A stretch of DNA of 52,531 nucleotides, from assembly GCA_029239675.1 (NCBI GenBank), contig JARBUM010000027.1, positions 1-52,531 of the forward strand, written 5' to 3'. Position 1 is the first letter of the stretch, and each line of letters begins with the position of its first letter. Source of the DNA: Pelosinus sp. (GTDB lineage: Bacteria; Bacillota; Negativicutes; DSM-13327). The notes beneath the pieces are model-generated. The model did not search any database. It saw nothing but the letters and a program-made list of their open reading frames with translations, and was not told the origin of the DNA. This document shows positions 1-7,413 of this stretch, piece by piece. The position numbers were made by a program, and so were the translations under genes.

Positions 1-32
1 ATAATGACATTAAACATAATTGAGGTATGACT

Positions 33-743
33 ATGAATAATTGTACAGTTTCAGAAGAACATATTTGCGCTAGTATAGTACCCATTTTTAAAATGTTGCG
101 TATTCAAGAACTACAAAAAATTAATACCTTAATCACAAAGAAAACTTATGAAAAAGGCAAAATCCTCTTTACCCAAGGAGATCTAGCGAATCATCTTTAT
201 ATTGTGCGTCATGGCAGGGTAAAAGTTTATGAAATGTCAGAAGACGGCAGGCAGCAAATTGTACGCCTACTAGAGCCTGGAGATTTTTTTGGTGAATTAG
301 CTTTGTTTATGGATGAACAGTACTATTTCTTAACTGCAGAAACCCTAGAGGACACTGGAATTTGTCTACTATCCCGAGATGATTTGAAGAAAATCATGCA
401 CCAAAATCCTGAAATTTCATCTCGTATCATGCAGGCATTAACGGAAAGATTAGCTTATGCCGAAAAATTTATCAGTAACCTTACTTTACAAACCATTGAA
501 CAGAGGCTGATTACCTGGCTACTCATTATGGGAGAAAAAGAAGGAGTCGTCACCCCCCAAGGCATCCGACTCACCATTAATTTGCCAAGACATGAGCTTG
601 CTAATTTATTTGGCACGACACGAGAAACATTAAGCCGTAAATTTTCCAAACTTCAAGCAGAAGGTTTTATAACGATTACCAGCCCCAAACAAATAGTAAT
701 TCTCGATAAACTAAAACTTCATTCTACTTTGAAAGAAGCGTAA
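33..743 (+). CDS. Crp/Fnr-family transcriptional regulator
   Basis: A cyclic-nucleotide-binding-type sensor domain (about residues 18-135) is followed by a Crp-type winged helix (about 150-225) with the recognition-helix stretch LFGTTRETLSRKF. The start is set at 33: the Shine-Dalgarno-like GAGG at 22-25 lies 7 nt before this ATG but only 1 nt before the ATG at 27. The phosphate-binding cassette region reads GELALFMDEQYYFL; the Arg-Ser pair that contacts cAMP in E. coli CRP is absent, so another ligand, or none, is likely. Only two N-terminal cysteines are present (in NNC and HIC), which does not fit an FNR-type 4Fe-4S cluster. Targets cannot be told from the window; the gene stands alone and ends at a hairpin shared with the opposing permease gene. 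Confidence 0.9.
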   Translation: MNNCTVSEEHICASIVPIFKMLRIQELQKINTLITKKTYEKGKILFTQGDLANHLYIVRHGRVKVYEMSEDGRQQIVRLLEPGDFFGELALFMDEQYYFLTAETLEDTGICLLSRDDLKKIMHQNPEISSRIMQALTERLAYAEKFISNLTLQTIEQRLITWLLIMGEKEGVVTPQGIRLTINLPRHELANLFGTTRETLSRKFSKLQAEGFITITSPKQIVILDKLKLHSTLKEA

Positions 744-767
744 TCCGCCAACTCTTTTCCCTAAAAA

Positions 768-812
768 ATGAGCCAACCTACCTCACAATAAGTAGAGGTT
801 AGATTGGCTCAT
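768..812. terminator. bidirectional terminator between the Crp/Fnr gene and the purine permease gene
   Basis: An imperfect inverted repeat, ATGAGCCAACCTACCTC against GAGGTTAGATTGGCTCAT, lies between the two convergent stop codons. The A-rich left flank and T-rich right flank suit termination on both strands. Confidence 0.75.
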
Positions 813-822
813 ATTATTTAAT

Positions 823-2121
823 TTAGTGATTTAAAATTCCAATTTGAATAAAGAACAGAACCATGAATAAATATAAGATCGGATGAACCTCCCGGCCTTT
901 ACCCCTCATTAATTTTAGCAAAGGGTAAACAATAAAGCCAATACCAATCCCAGTAGCAATGCTATAGGTTAATGGCATCGCTGCTACAACAAGGAAAGCT
1001 GGAAAAGCCTCTTCAATATTTTGCCAGTCAATATCTCGCAAAGCATTCATCATAAAAAAGCCGACAATGATAAGAGCTGGTGCTGTAACTGAAGGAATAC
1101 TCGATAGCATCTTGGCAATAGGAGAGAAAAATAAAGTTACTAAGAATAAACCTGCGACAACAACTGCTGTTAAACCTGTACGTCCTCCTACTGCGACACC
1201 TGCACTAGACTCTATGCAAGTAGCAGTAGGGCTCGTCCCTAGCAAAGCACCAGCTACTGTGCCCGTTGCATCTGCCAAGAAAGCTCCTCTTGCATTAGGA
1301 AACTTACCATTTACAAGTAATCCCGCCTGCTCCGCCATACCGAGTAAAGTACCAGTTGTATCAAATAAGGTTATCAAAAAGAAGGTAAAAATAACGGAAT
1401 ATAAACCTGAATCTAAAACTCCCTGTATATCCAATTTCAATAAAGTATGCTCTAAACCACTAGGCATAACCACAAACTGAGAAGGTAAAGACATGAATCC
1501 CATAAAATAAGCAGTTATTGCTGTCACTAGCATCCCGATAAACAAGGCTGCCCTTACACGGTATGTAAGTAACACAAGAGACACAGCTAAGCCAATAATC
1601 GTCAATAACGGAATCGGTTCAGATAAATGGCCAAGAGTCACTAAGGTAGCAGGAGAATCCACAACAATTTTAGCGCTCTGCAAACCGATAAAACATACAA
1701 AAAAGCCAATTCCTGCTGTGATCGCATGCTTTAAGCTCCCTGGAATGGCATCAATTAAAATGGAGCGAAACTTTGTAAGAGATATTAATAAGAACATGAT
1801 ACCCGATATAAAAACGGCTCCTAAAGCCACTTCCCAGGAGTATCCCCCGCCCTTTACTACGCTAAAAGCAAAATAAGCATTTAGCCCCAGACCAGGCCCA
1901 ATAACAATAGGGTAATTAGCAAATAACCCCATAATTAATGTGCCAATCACACTGCTCAAAATGACAGCCATAAAAACACCATTAAAATCCATACCTGTCA
2001 AACTTAAAACGGAAGGAATAACAATAACGGAATAAGCCAATGTTAAAAAGGTTGTGACTCCCGCCAAAACTTCCGTAGATATGCTTGTTCCTCGTTCTCC
2101 TAGTCTAAATAATGATTCCAT
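823..2121 (-). CDS. NCS2-family purine permease (AzgA/PbuG-like)
   Basis: A polytopic membrane protein of 432 residues, the usual length for AzgA-type adenine/guanine/hypoxanthine permeases. Family features include GPGLGLNAYFAF near the N-terminus, TSPTATCIESSAGVAVGGRT in the middle and about a dozen hydrophobic segments. The start has GAGGTG 6 nt upstream (2128-2133). It probably imports purine bases by proton symport. The gene stands alone and divergent from the phosphofructokinase gene. Purine permeases of this type are often riboswitch-controlled in Firmicutes, but I see no purine aptamer in the leader; a 10-bp inverted repeat lies at 2191-2217. The exact base specificity is not readable from sequence. 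Confidence 0.9.
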   Translation of the reverse strand: MESLFRLGERGTSISTEVLAGVTTFLTLAYSVIVIPSVLSLTGMDFNGVFMAVILSSVIGTLIMGLFANYPIVIGPGLGLNAYFAFSVVKGGGYSWEVALGAVFISGIMFLLISLTKFRSILIDAIPGSLKHAITAGIGFFVCFIGLQSAKIVVDSPATLVTLGHLSEPIPLLTIIGLAVSLVLLTYRVRAALFIGMLVTAITAYFMGFMSLPSQFVVMPSGLEHTLLKLDIQGVLDSGLYSVIFTFFLITLFDTTGTLLGMAEQAGLLVNGKFPNARGAFLADATGTVAGALLGTSPTATCIESSAGVAVGGRTGLTAVVVAGLFLVTLFFSPIAKMLSSIPSVTAPALIIVGFFMMNALRDIDWQNIEEAFPAFLVVAAMPLTYSIATGIGIGFIVYPLLKLMRGKGREVHPILYLFMVLFFIQIGILNH

Positions 2122-2156
2122 TTACAACACCTCTAATTCTATCCATATAAGGCGAT

Positions 2157-2217
2157 ATTATAACATAGTTTATAGTATTATGTATACACTAAAATTAGGA
2201 TTTAGCCTCCTAATTTT
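2157..2217 (-). promoter_or_regulatory. possible promoter and inverted-repeat operator of the purine permease gene
   Basis: On the minus strand a TATAAT sits at 2162-2157. Further upstream AAAATTAGGA (2191-2200) and TCCTAATTTT (2208-2217) form a 10-bp inverted repeat with a 7-nt spacer. No good -35 is seen at 17 nt, so activation by a bound protein is possible. The assignment is inferred from position only. Confidence 0.3.
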
Positions 2218-2326
2218 CAATTATCCTCTCGTATTCGACCAATGTCATTATTTTCCTAAGAACAATGACTCTATTTTAGCTAAGATAGACTTCATTGGCA
2301 GGACATTTACATTTTTTGAAGAATAA

Positions 2327-2409
2327 CTTATCCGATGAACAAGCCGTTCTAAGACTCCCTCTCTTGTCAGGGAGAGGGAGTCTTAGAACGAGTGAGTCCG
2401 ACGGATAAG
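2327..2409. repeat. 83-bp intergenic palindromic element, complete copy
   Basis: The outer arms CTTATCCG (2327-2334) and CGGATAAG (2402-2409) enclose a perfect 19-bp inner hairpin (2345-2363 with 2372-2390, loop TTGTCAGG). It lies between two divergent genes and has no T-tract, so it is not a simple terminator. Degraded relatives occur at 6762-6815 (reverse orientation) and 41621-41653, which marks it as a dispersed repeat. Confidence 0.75.
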
Positions 2410-2593
2410 CACGGTCTTAGCTTAAAGCATTCTGATGCTAATCTACCTTATCACATTGAAATCAGCTCTTGATATTTCATATTATGTACATTCTTTTTTA
2501 ATAAAACACAGACTTTATTAATAAGATTAGATATACGAGCGTTTGCTTCATCATTAATATGGCATATTAGAATTATGAGTATAGGAGGCTAAC

Positions 2594-3814
2594 ATGAAAC
2601 TGATTGGAAAAGCATTAATTGCCCAAGGTGGTGGTCCCACAGCAGTTATTAATCAAAGCATGGCTGGAGTTATCGCTGAAGCACAAAAACATGACCAAAT
2701 TACTAAAATATATGGTGCTCTTAAAGGTGTGGAAGGCATTATCAATGAAGACTTTATTGATTTGACTCAAGAAACTTCCCACAATCTAGAGCAAGTAGCA
2801 GCTACCCCATCATCAGCTTTATTTTCTACACGTGTTAAACCTGATGAAGACTATTGCAAAGAGATTTTCAAAGTATTAAAAGCCCATGATATCCGTTATT
2901 TCTTTTACATTGGGGGCAATGACTCTGCGGATACGGTACATATCGTAAGCGAACAAGCTAAGTTAGACAATTATGAATTTCGCGCCATTCATATACCAAA
3001 AACCATTGATAATGATTTACTAATCAATGACCATACACCAGGCTATAGTTCTGCTGCCCGTTTTGTTATGCAGGCATTTTCAGGAATTAACCTTGATATG
3101 AGAGCTTTATCGGGGGTGTACATCGGTATCGTTATGGGCAGAAATTCCGGTTTTTTAACCGCTGCAGCGGCTGCTGCCCAAAAATTCCCTGATGATGGTC
3201 CTCATTTGATTTATTTACCGGAACGTCCTTTTATTATTGAAGACTTCCTTGCGGATGTGCAAAAAATATATCTGCAACATGGCTATTGTGTAATATCCGT
3301 ATCAGAGGGGATTAAAGACCCATCTGGCACTCCTATTATTTTGAGTCTATTAAAAGACATTGAAAAGGATGCCCACGGCAATATAACCATGTCTGGAACG
3401 GGAGCTTTAGGAGATTTACTCACCCAAGCTGTAAAAGAAAATTTGAAAATCTCCAGAGTGCGCAGTGATACCTTTGGTTACATTCAACGCTGTTTCCTCG
3501 GTTGCGTTTCCGATGTAGATCAGCAAGAAGCAAGAGAAGCAGGGGAAAAAGCAGTTCAATTTGCCCTATCTAGTAATTGCGATGGTTCTGTAACCATTCA
3601 CCGAGTAGGAGACTATGCTGTCGAATACAAAATGACTCCTCTAGCAGAACTCGCAGGTAAGACCAAACATATGCCTGATGATTTTATCAATACTGCCGGA
3701 AATCATGTAACAAGTGCCTTCAAGAATTATCTTAGACCGCTTCTAGGATCAAACCTGCCCTCAGCTACCAGATTAAGAGCCCCTCGGGTTGCGAAAATCT
3801 TAAAAAATAACTAA
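2594..3814 (+). CDS. 6-phosphofructokinase, probably PPi-dependent
   Basis: A PFK-fold enzyme of 406 residues that phosphorylates fructose 6-phosphate in glycolysis. The nucleotide-site motif is GGNDS (Asp110 where ATP-type enzymes have Gly) and the catalytic motif is PKTIDND (Lys136 where ATP-type enzymes have Gly). Asp plus Lys at these two places is the known signature of pyrophosphate-dependent PFKs, which work reversibly. The Gly-rich N-terminus (AQGGGPTAVIN) and MGRNSGF are also family motifs. AGGAGG lies 5 nt before the ATG. The gene is single. The Asn before Asp110, where most relatives have Asp, is a small oddity. Confidence 0.88.
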   Translation: MKLIGKALIAQGGGPTAVINQSMAGVIAEAQKHDQITKIYGALKGVEGIINEDFIDLTQETSHNLEQVAATPSSALFSTRVKPDEDYCKEIFKVLKAHDIRYFFYIGGNDSADTVHIVSEQAKLDNYEFRAIHIPKTIDNDLLINDHTPGYSSAARFVMQAFSGINLDMRALSGVYIGIVMGRNSGFLTAAAAAAQKFPDDGPHLIYLPERPFIIEDFLADVQKIYLQHGYCVISVSEGIKDPSGTPIILSLLKDIEKDAHGNITMSGTGALGDLLTQAVKENLKISRVRSDTFGYIQRCFLGCVSDVDQQEAREAGEKAVQFALSSNCDGSVTIHRVGDYAVEYKMTPLAELAGKTKHMPDDFINTAGNHVTSAFKNYLRPLLGSNLPSATRLRAPRVAKILKNN

Positions 3815-3876
3815 TCCCATTTATAGCTTACTTTCATTATAAGAAAAACGCTGACGCGTCCTTTTAAAACATAACC

Positions 3877-3984
3877 GTTTTGAAACACGAAGACACAAAG
3901 CCGCTTACGCGGGCACAAAGAACACAAAAGGTAGAAAGAACACTCCTCTGTGTTCTTTGTGCATCTTTGTGTCCTCTGTGTTTT
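3877..3984. repeat. intergenic inverted repeat of the GAAACACGAAGACACAAAG type (copy A)
   Basis: The left end (ACACGAAGACACAAAG) is matched by CTTTGTGTCCTCTGTGT at the right end, and inside it CACAAAGAACACA (3914-3926) pairs with TGTGTTCTTTGTG (3949-3961). A small GC hairpin, CCGCTTACGCGG, lies at 3901-3912. Related units occur near 11011-11040, 23181-23278 and 30681-30753. Confidence 0.7.
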
Positions 3985-3985
3985 A

Positions 3986-4013
3986 GCTCCTTAAATGCCT
4001 TAGTTGCACTTAT
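3986..4013. repeat. short repeat sharing the motif ATAAGTGC-CTAAG
   Basis: GCTCCTTAAATGCCTTAG followed by TTGCACTTAT closely matches GCTCTTTGAATCTTAG followed by TCGCACTTAT at 6718-6743 in the adhesin leader. Both copies lie next to other intergenic repeats. Confidence 0.4.
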
Positions 4014-4051
4014 GTAAATCGGAAAAATTTTATGCTTTCTGATTTACTAAT

Positions 4052-4089
4052 AAACCTCCAGCCATCTACTATTAGAAGGCTGGAGGTTT
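4052..4089. terminator. bidirectional terminator between pfk and the FliB-like gene
   Basis: A perfect 12-bp stem (AAACCTCCAGCC with GGCTGGAGGTTT) is followed by a T-run on the plus strand and preceded by A residues. It lies between convergent genes. Confidence 0.85.
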
Positions 4090-4112
4090 TATTTGTAGCA
4101 AGTTCCTTGTTA

Positions 4113-5054
4113 TTATTTTAGTAAAGCTTTACGATTATGGCTATATTTCAATTCTAATTCCATAATACAATTACTGGTACGTTCCATATCCTTTGAGAAA
4201 TTAGTAGCATCATATCTTCTATCTTCAATAACTTTCCACATTTTTTCTACGAACTCCATGCCTTTAACTAAGCCATATTGATAAAAAGGCTTCTTAAAGA
4301 TAAAATTCACAAAAAAGTTCTCAATTAAGATATCAGGATTGCAATGATCTGGTTGGGCAACTGCTTCTTTACTATCAAGGAGTTCATAGTTAGCATAGAT
4401 GATACGATTTAACTTTTGACTTAAGGTATCATCTGCTGCCAAGTTACATATTCCCTTAATGGTTTTTTTTACTAGTTGTATGCGTTCTTTTATGGTAATT
4501 TGCCTGGACTGGATGATATCAACTAAATGATGCTCTATTTCAAAATAATAATACAAAGGATTATAGGCCGATTTTTGTTCAGGAAATATGTGGACTACAT
4601 CATTACCGGGAAGTATCACCATGGGCTGTTCTTCTGAGCGAAGGATCTCCAAGGGGCGAACTCGGCTAACAAGCTTAATAACAGCTGGACAACTAAAGCT
4701 TAGAGTGAGTTCTATGCCCCGAGCTGTATTCATGGGATAACGAGGATACGTCTGACAGACCGTGTCAAGATGACTGTGACCAGCCTCACCTTGCAAACGA
4801 CAAAGATTATTTCCCTCTAAGAACCAACACTCACCGTTGGCCTTTTTGGCAATATACGCATATTCACCCAGTTCACTCTTCCCCATTATAGGAATAAAGA
4901 TCTTTGAAAACTCTTCCTCTCTACCTCTTTCCCTAAACAACTGGGCATTTCGTCCAAAACTCTCCTCATCCATTGTTACCTGCCAATCATTACGGCAACA
5001 AGAACCACACATCTCACAAGAAAATTCTTTTATAATATCAAGGTATATATACAT
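4113..5054 (-). CDS. FliB-like (flagellin lysine-N-methylase-type) YkgJ-family protein
   Basis: The N-terminus carries a cysteine cluster, CEMCGSCC, typical of the YkgJ CxxCxxxCC family, followed by further cysteines in the GECWF, NLCRLQ and VCQTYPRYP motifs that are shared with Salmonella FliB. FliB methylates lysines of flagellin. The cysteines are thought to hold a metal or Fe-S centre, so a redox or radical chemistry is plausible. At 313 residues it is shorter than the roughly 400-residue FliB. GGAGA lies 6 nt before the ATG. No flagellar gene is in the window, so the substrate is unproven. Confidence 0.7.
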   Translation of the reverse strand: MYIYLDIIKEFSCEMCGSCCRNDWQVTMDEESFGRNAQLFRERGREEEFSKIFIPIMGKSELGEYAYIAKKANGECWFLEGNNLCRLQGEAGHSHLDTVCQTYPRYPMNTARGIELTLSFSCPAVIKLVSRVRPLEILRSEEQPMVILPGNDVVHIFPEQKSAYNPLYYYFEIEHHLVDIIQSRQITIKERIQLVKKTIKGICNLAADDTLSQKLNRIIYANYELLDSKEAVAQPDHCNPDILIENFFVNFIFKKPFYQYGLVKGMEFVEKMWKVIEDRRYDATNFSKDMERTSNCIMELELKYSHNRKALLK

Positions 5055-5152
5055 CTTCTTTCTCCATTCTACTGCTCAGACTATTAGTGTCTTTCTTCTT
5101 TGAAACCCAATAAACTCCTGCTAAATCTGTAAAAATACACATTGCTAATAAA

Positions 5153-5187
5153 AAGGAGAAGTTGCCTCTTATGGCTAACTTCTCCTT
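5153..5187 (-). terminator. terminator of the adhesin gene
   Basis: AAGGAGAAGTT (5153-5163) pairs with AACTTCTCCTT (5177-5187), extended by GCC/GGC. Read on the minus strand it ends in a T-run, 70 nt after the adhesin stop codon. Confidence 0.85.
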
Positions 5188-5255
5188 CAAACAGTATCTA
5201 TACCTTCATTTTTTTATTATTGACAATGCTCTTTCTATCTAGAATTAAAAGAGTC

Positions 5256-6662
5256 CTAGGATGCATCCTTTTCAGTACTAGATACACCAATATTTGTACC
5301 TGAAATATTCTGTTCATTGCCTAAGGACAAATTAGAATTGGCACTAGCTACAATACTCTTATCATTTGTGCTAGCTACTTTTTTTGTTTTAGGCCCACCA
5401 ATTTTCCATGTCACACCTGCGCGACCCATTTTTTCACTACCACTAATCGCAAAACCAGCATTTAATAAAACGTCATTTTTTACATAATGATAGACCCCAA
5501 TAGCCATTGCCTGTTGCCCGCTATAAGTACCTACGCCCATTGAAATTTGTGTAGGACCAGCCGGATCATAAGGCATAGGAGCTAAAGCTGAGAACGCTGC
5601 GGCTAAGGCTCCGACTTTATCGACGCGGGAAGAAAGGTTATCTATACGAGAATCTAATCGCTGAGTTTCACTGGTAATTCGATTATCGAGAGCCGTATCT
5701 TTTTCCTCTACATAGCTTTTGTCAGCTTTCTTTTTATCAAGAGCGGTATCTTGTTCATCTACATAGCTTTTGTCAGCTTTCTTTTTATCAAGGGCTGCAT
5801 CTTGTTCATCTACATAGCTCTTGTCAGCTTTCTTTTTGTCAAGGGCTGCGTCTTTTTCATCTACGTAGCTCTTGTCAGCTTTCTTTTTATCAAGAGCGGC
5901 ATCTTTCTCATCTACATAGCATTTGTCAGCTTTCTTTTTGTCAAGGGCGGCATCTTTTTCGTCTACATAGCTCTTATCAGCTTTCTTTTTATCAAGGGCG
6001 GCATCTTTTTCGTCTACATAACTTTTATCAGCTTTCTTTTTATCAAGGGCGGTATCTTTTTCGTCTACATAACTTTTATCAGCTTTCTTTTTATCAAGGG
6101 CGGCATCTTTTTCATCTACATAGCTCTTATCAGCTTTCTTGTTGTCAAGGGCTGCGTCTTGTTCATCTACATAGCTCTTGTCAGCTTTCTTGTTGTCAAG
6201 GGCGGCGTCTTTTCCATCTACATAGCTCTTGTCAGCTTTCTTATCTAACTGCCCAAAATTAACGGCATCCGTTCCTTGAGTACCAGCAGCCACATTGGTA
6301 ATTTGCCGTTCCTTCCCCACTTTACCAACTGACACAGTATTTTCGCGATCAGCGATGGAACCTTCTCCTAATGCAACGCTACCTTTTTTATTAGCTTGAG
6401 CTCCAGCACCAATTGCGGTACTATTACCAGCGGTGGCCTTTGCATTAGAGCCGATTGCAGTGTTATTTGTGCTATCTTCTTTAGGACAACCAAGCCAATT
6501 ATGACTAACATCAGCATCAGCATTCTTGCCCACGGCTGTGTCGGTATCCGTTACCTCATAACCATCCTTTACAGGATCAGCCCACGCTGGTACCGCATAA
6601 ATAGTTTGGAGAAATACGAAGGACGCCAATGCCGTAATTTTTACCCAGTTATTTTTTTTCAT
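5256..6662 (-). CDS. YadA-like trimeric autotransporter adhesin
   Basis: The order is a signal peptide (residues 1-28, ending AVPAWA), a left-handed beta-roll head (about 38-113, repeated NTAIGSNAKA and STAIGAGAQA units), a neck-like segment NVAAGTQGTDAVNFGQLD, a stalk of eleven 17-residue repeats (141-327, consensus KKADKSYVDEKDAALDK), a short coiled coil, and a YadA membrane anchor (about 345-421). Trimers export their own passenger and bind surfaces or host molecules. The anchor needs an outer membrane, so this gene is evidence for a diderm cell. Unusually, about 47 Ser/Asn/Lys-rich residues follow the last predicted strand (GVTWKI). Cysteines occur only at 59 and 248. GGAGGT lies 5 nt before the start. 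The gene stands alone behind a long leader. Confidence 0.92.
   Translation of the reverse strand: MKKNNWVKITALASFVFLQTIYAVPAWADPVKDGYEVTDTDTAVGKNADADVSHNWLGCPKEDSTNNTAIGSNAKATAGNSTAIGAGAQANKKGSVALGEGSIADRENTVSVGKVGKERQITNVAAGTQGTDAVNFGQLDKKADKSYVDGKDAALDNKKADKSYVDEQDAALDNKKADKSYVDEKDAALDKKKADKSYVDEKDTALDKKKADKSYVDEKDAALDKKKADKSYVDEKDAALDKKKADKCYVDEKDAALDKKKADKSYVDEKDAALDKKKADKSYVDEQDAALDKKKADKSYVDEQDTALDKKKADKSYVEEKDTALDNRITSETQRLDSRIDNLSSRVDKVGALAAAFSALAPMPYDPAGPTQISMGVGTYSGQQAMAIGVYHYVKNDVLLNAGFAISGSEKMGRAGVTWKIGGPKTKKVASTNDKSIVASANSNLSLGNEQNISGTNIGVSSTEKDAS
5682..6242. repeat. eleven in-frame 51-bp tandem repeats in the adhesin stalk
   Basis: Each unit encodes 17 residues, KKADKSYVDEKDAALDK, with a few variable positions (Gly/Glu, Lys/Gln, Ala/Thr, Asn/Lys, one Ser to Cys, one Asp to Glu). 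High nucleotide identity between units makes copy-number change by slippage or recombination likely. Confidence 0.95.
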
Positions 6663-7085
6663 TATGTACCTCCAATTTAAATTTGATAAAGAAGACTTGA
6701 TTTAGGTGGAGTTTATCGCTCTTTGAATCTTAGTCGCACTTATTCAGGGACTTAGTGGCCTCTTAATTCCCACTTATATAAACTGGGAGCCTTAGAACAA
6801 CTTGGTCATCGGATACATTGGTTATGTAAAATCATACGGGCTTATCTCTCCCCCAAAAATGCACCGTATCACCTCCACGACTATCATTTTCATTAAGGAG
6901 TGATGCAAACGTAGCACTCAAAAACGTCTGTTCTTAATGCATGATCATTGATGACTTAAGTCACAAGCACACACTCTAGAATTATTATTTAAAGAGGATT
7001 CCCATTATGTCGTAAACTATCCCAATGATCTGTACTAGTATATTTATTATTTGTAAAATTATTACAGTTTGTACTAACTAATCTC
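6663..7085. other. long adhesin leader and intergenic region
   Basis: No gene of credible length is seen. It holds the adhesin ribosome site (GGAGGT at 6668-6673), two repeat relics (6718-6743 and 6762-6815) and an ATACGG/CCGTAT pair flanking a C-rich stretch (about 6836-6878). A minus-strand GTGGAG near 6880 could pair with CTCCAC near 6710, about 170 nt away. A c-di-GMP or other known aptamer is not recognisable. Confidence 0.4.
6762..6815. repeat. degraded copy of the 83-bp palindromic element (reverse orientation)
   Basis: Read on the minus strand, TATCCGATGACCAAGTTGTT followed by CTAAGGCTCCCAG matches the left arm at 2329-2360. The right arm is decayed. It lies in the adhesin leader. 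Confidence 0.6.
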
Positions 7086-7147
7086 TATATAAATAGAAAA
7101 AAGAAGGTCTTGATTTTACTCAAGACCTTCTTTTTTCTATTTATATA
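7086..7147. terminator. perfect 28-bp hairpin between divergent genes
   Basis: Two arms of 28 nt (7086-7113 and 7120-7147) are exact reverse complements around the 6-nt loop TTTTAC, with A-runs and T-runs in the arms as in a bidirectional terminator. It lies between the divergent adhesin and SDR genes, where no gene needs terminating. Confidence 0.7.
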
Positions 7148-7153
7148 TACATG

Positions 7154-7179
7154 AGCTAGAGATCTATTTTTCTCTAGCT
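7154..7179. terminator. second small hairpin next to the 28-bp hairpin
   Basis: AGCTAGAGA pairs with TCTCTAGCT around an 8-nt loop, followed on the plus strand by TTATTT. Its role is unknown; it may end the same unidentified transcript as the hairpin at 7086-7147. Confidence 0.45.
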
Positions 7180-7413
7180 TTATTTACTAATGAAATTCAT
7201 CTCTTCGTTGTGAATGTTTAGTTATTATTTCAATTTTATTAATGCACATTGATTGAAAGCAAAAACACTATAATCTTTCATCTAAATATTGTTTCTTTTT
7301 TTAAAATGTATACACTAGTATTAATAGTTACTTTAAAATACTCTCCATATTATTAGACGTGAAAGTATGGATGAGTTTAATAGGTTTAAACATAGGAACT
7401 AATAAAAGAAGAG

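Noticed and set aside
2181-2191. Shared 11-mer TGTATACACTA at 2181 and 7308 as a common operator
   Set aside because: One 11-base match between two AT-rich intergenic regions is expected by chance in a window of this size, and the genes are unrelated.
2122-2326. Purine riboswitch in the leader of the purine permease gene
   Set aside because: The conserved purine-aptamer loops and three-way junction are not recognisable on the minus strand; only a 10-bp inverted repeat is seen.
5682-6242. CRISPR-like array
   Set aside because: The 51-bp repeats are contiguous, without spacers, and encode the stalk of the adhesin in frame.
5751-6248. Hydrophobic open frame on the plus strand across the adhesin repeats
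   Set aside because: It is the mirror of the repeated Lys-rich coding strand, has no ribosome site and simply reflects the 51-bp periodicity.
6663-7085. c-di-GMP (GEMM) riboswitch in the adhesin leader
   Set aside because: The leader is long and structured, but the conserved GEMM loop motifs could not be found.
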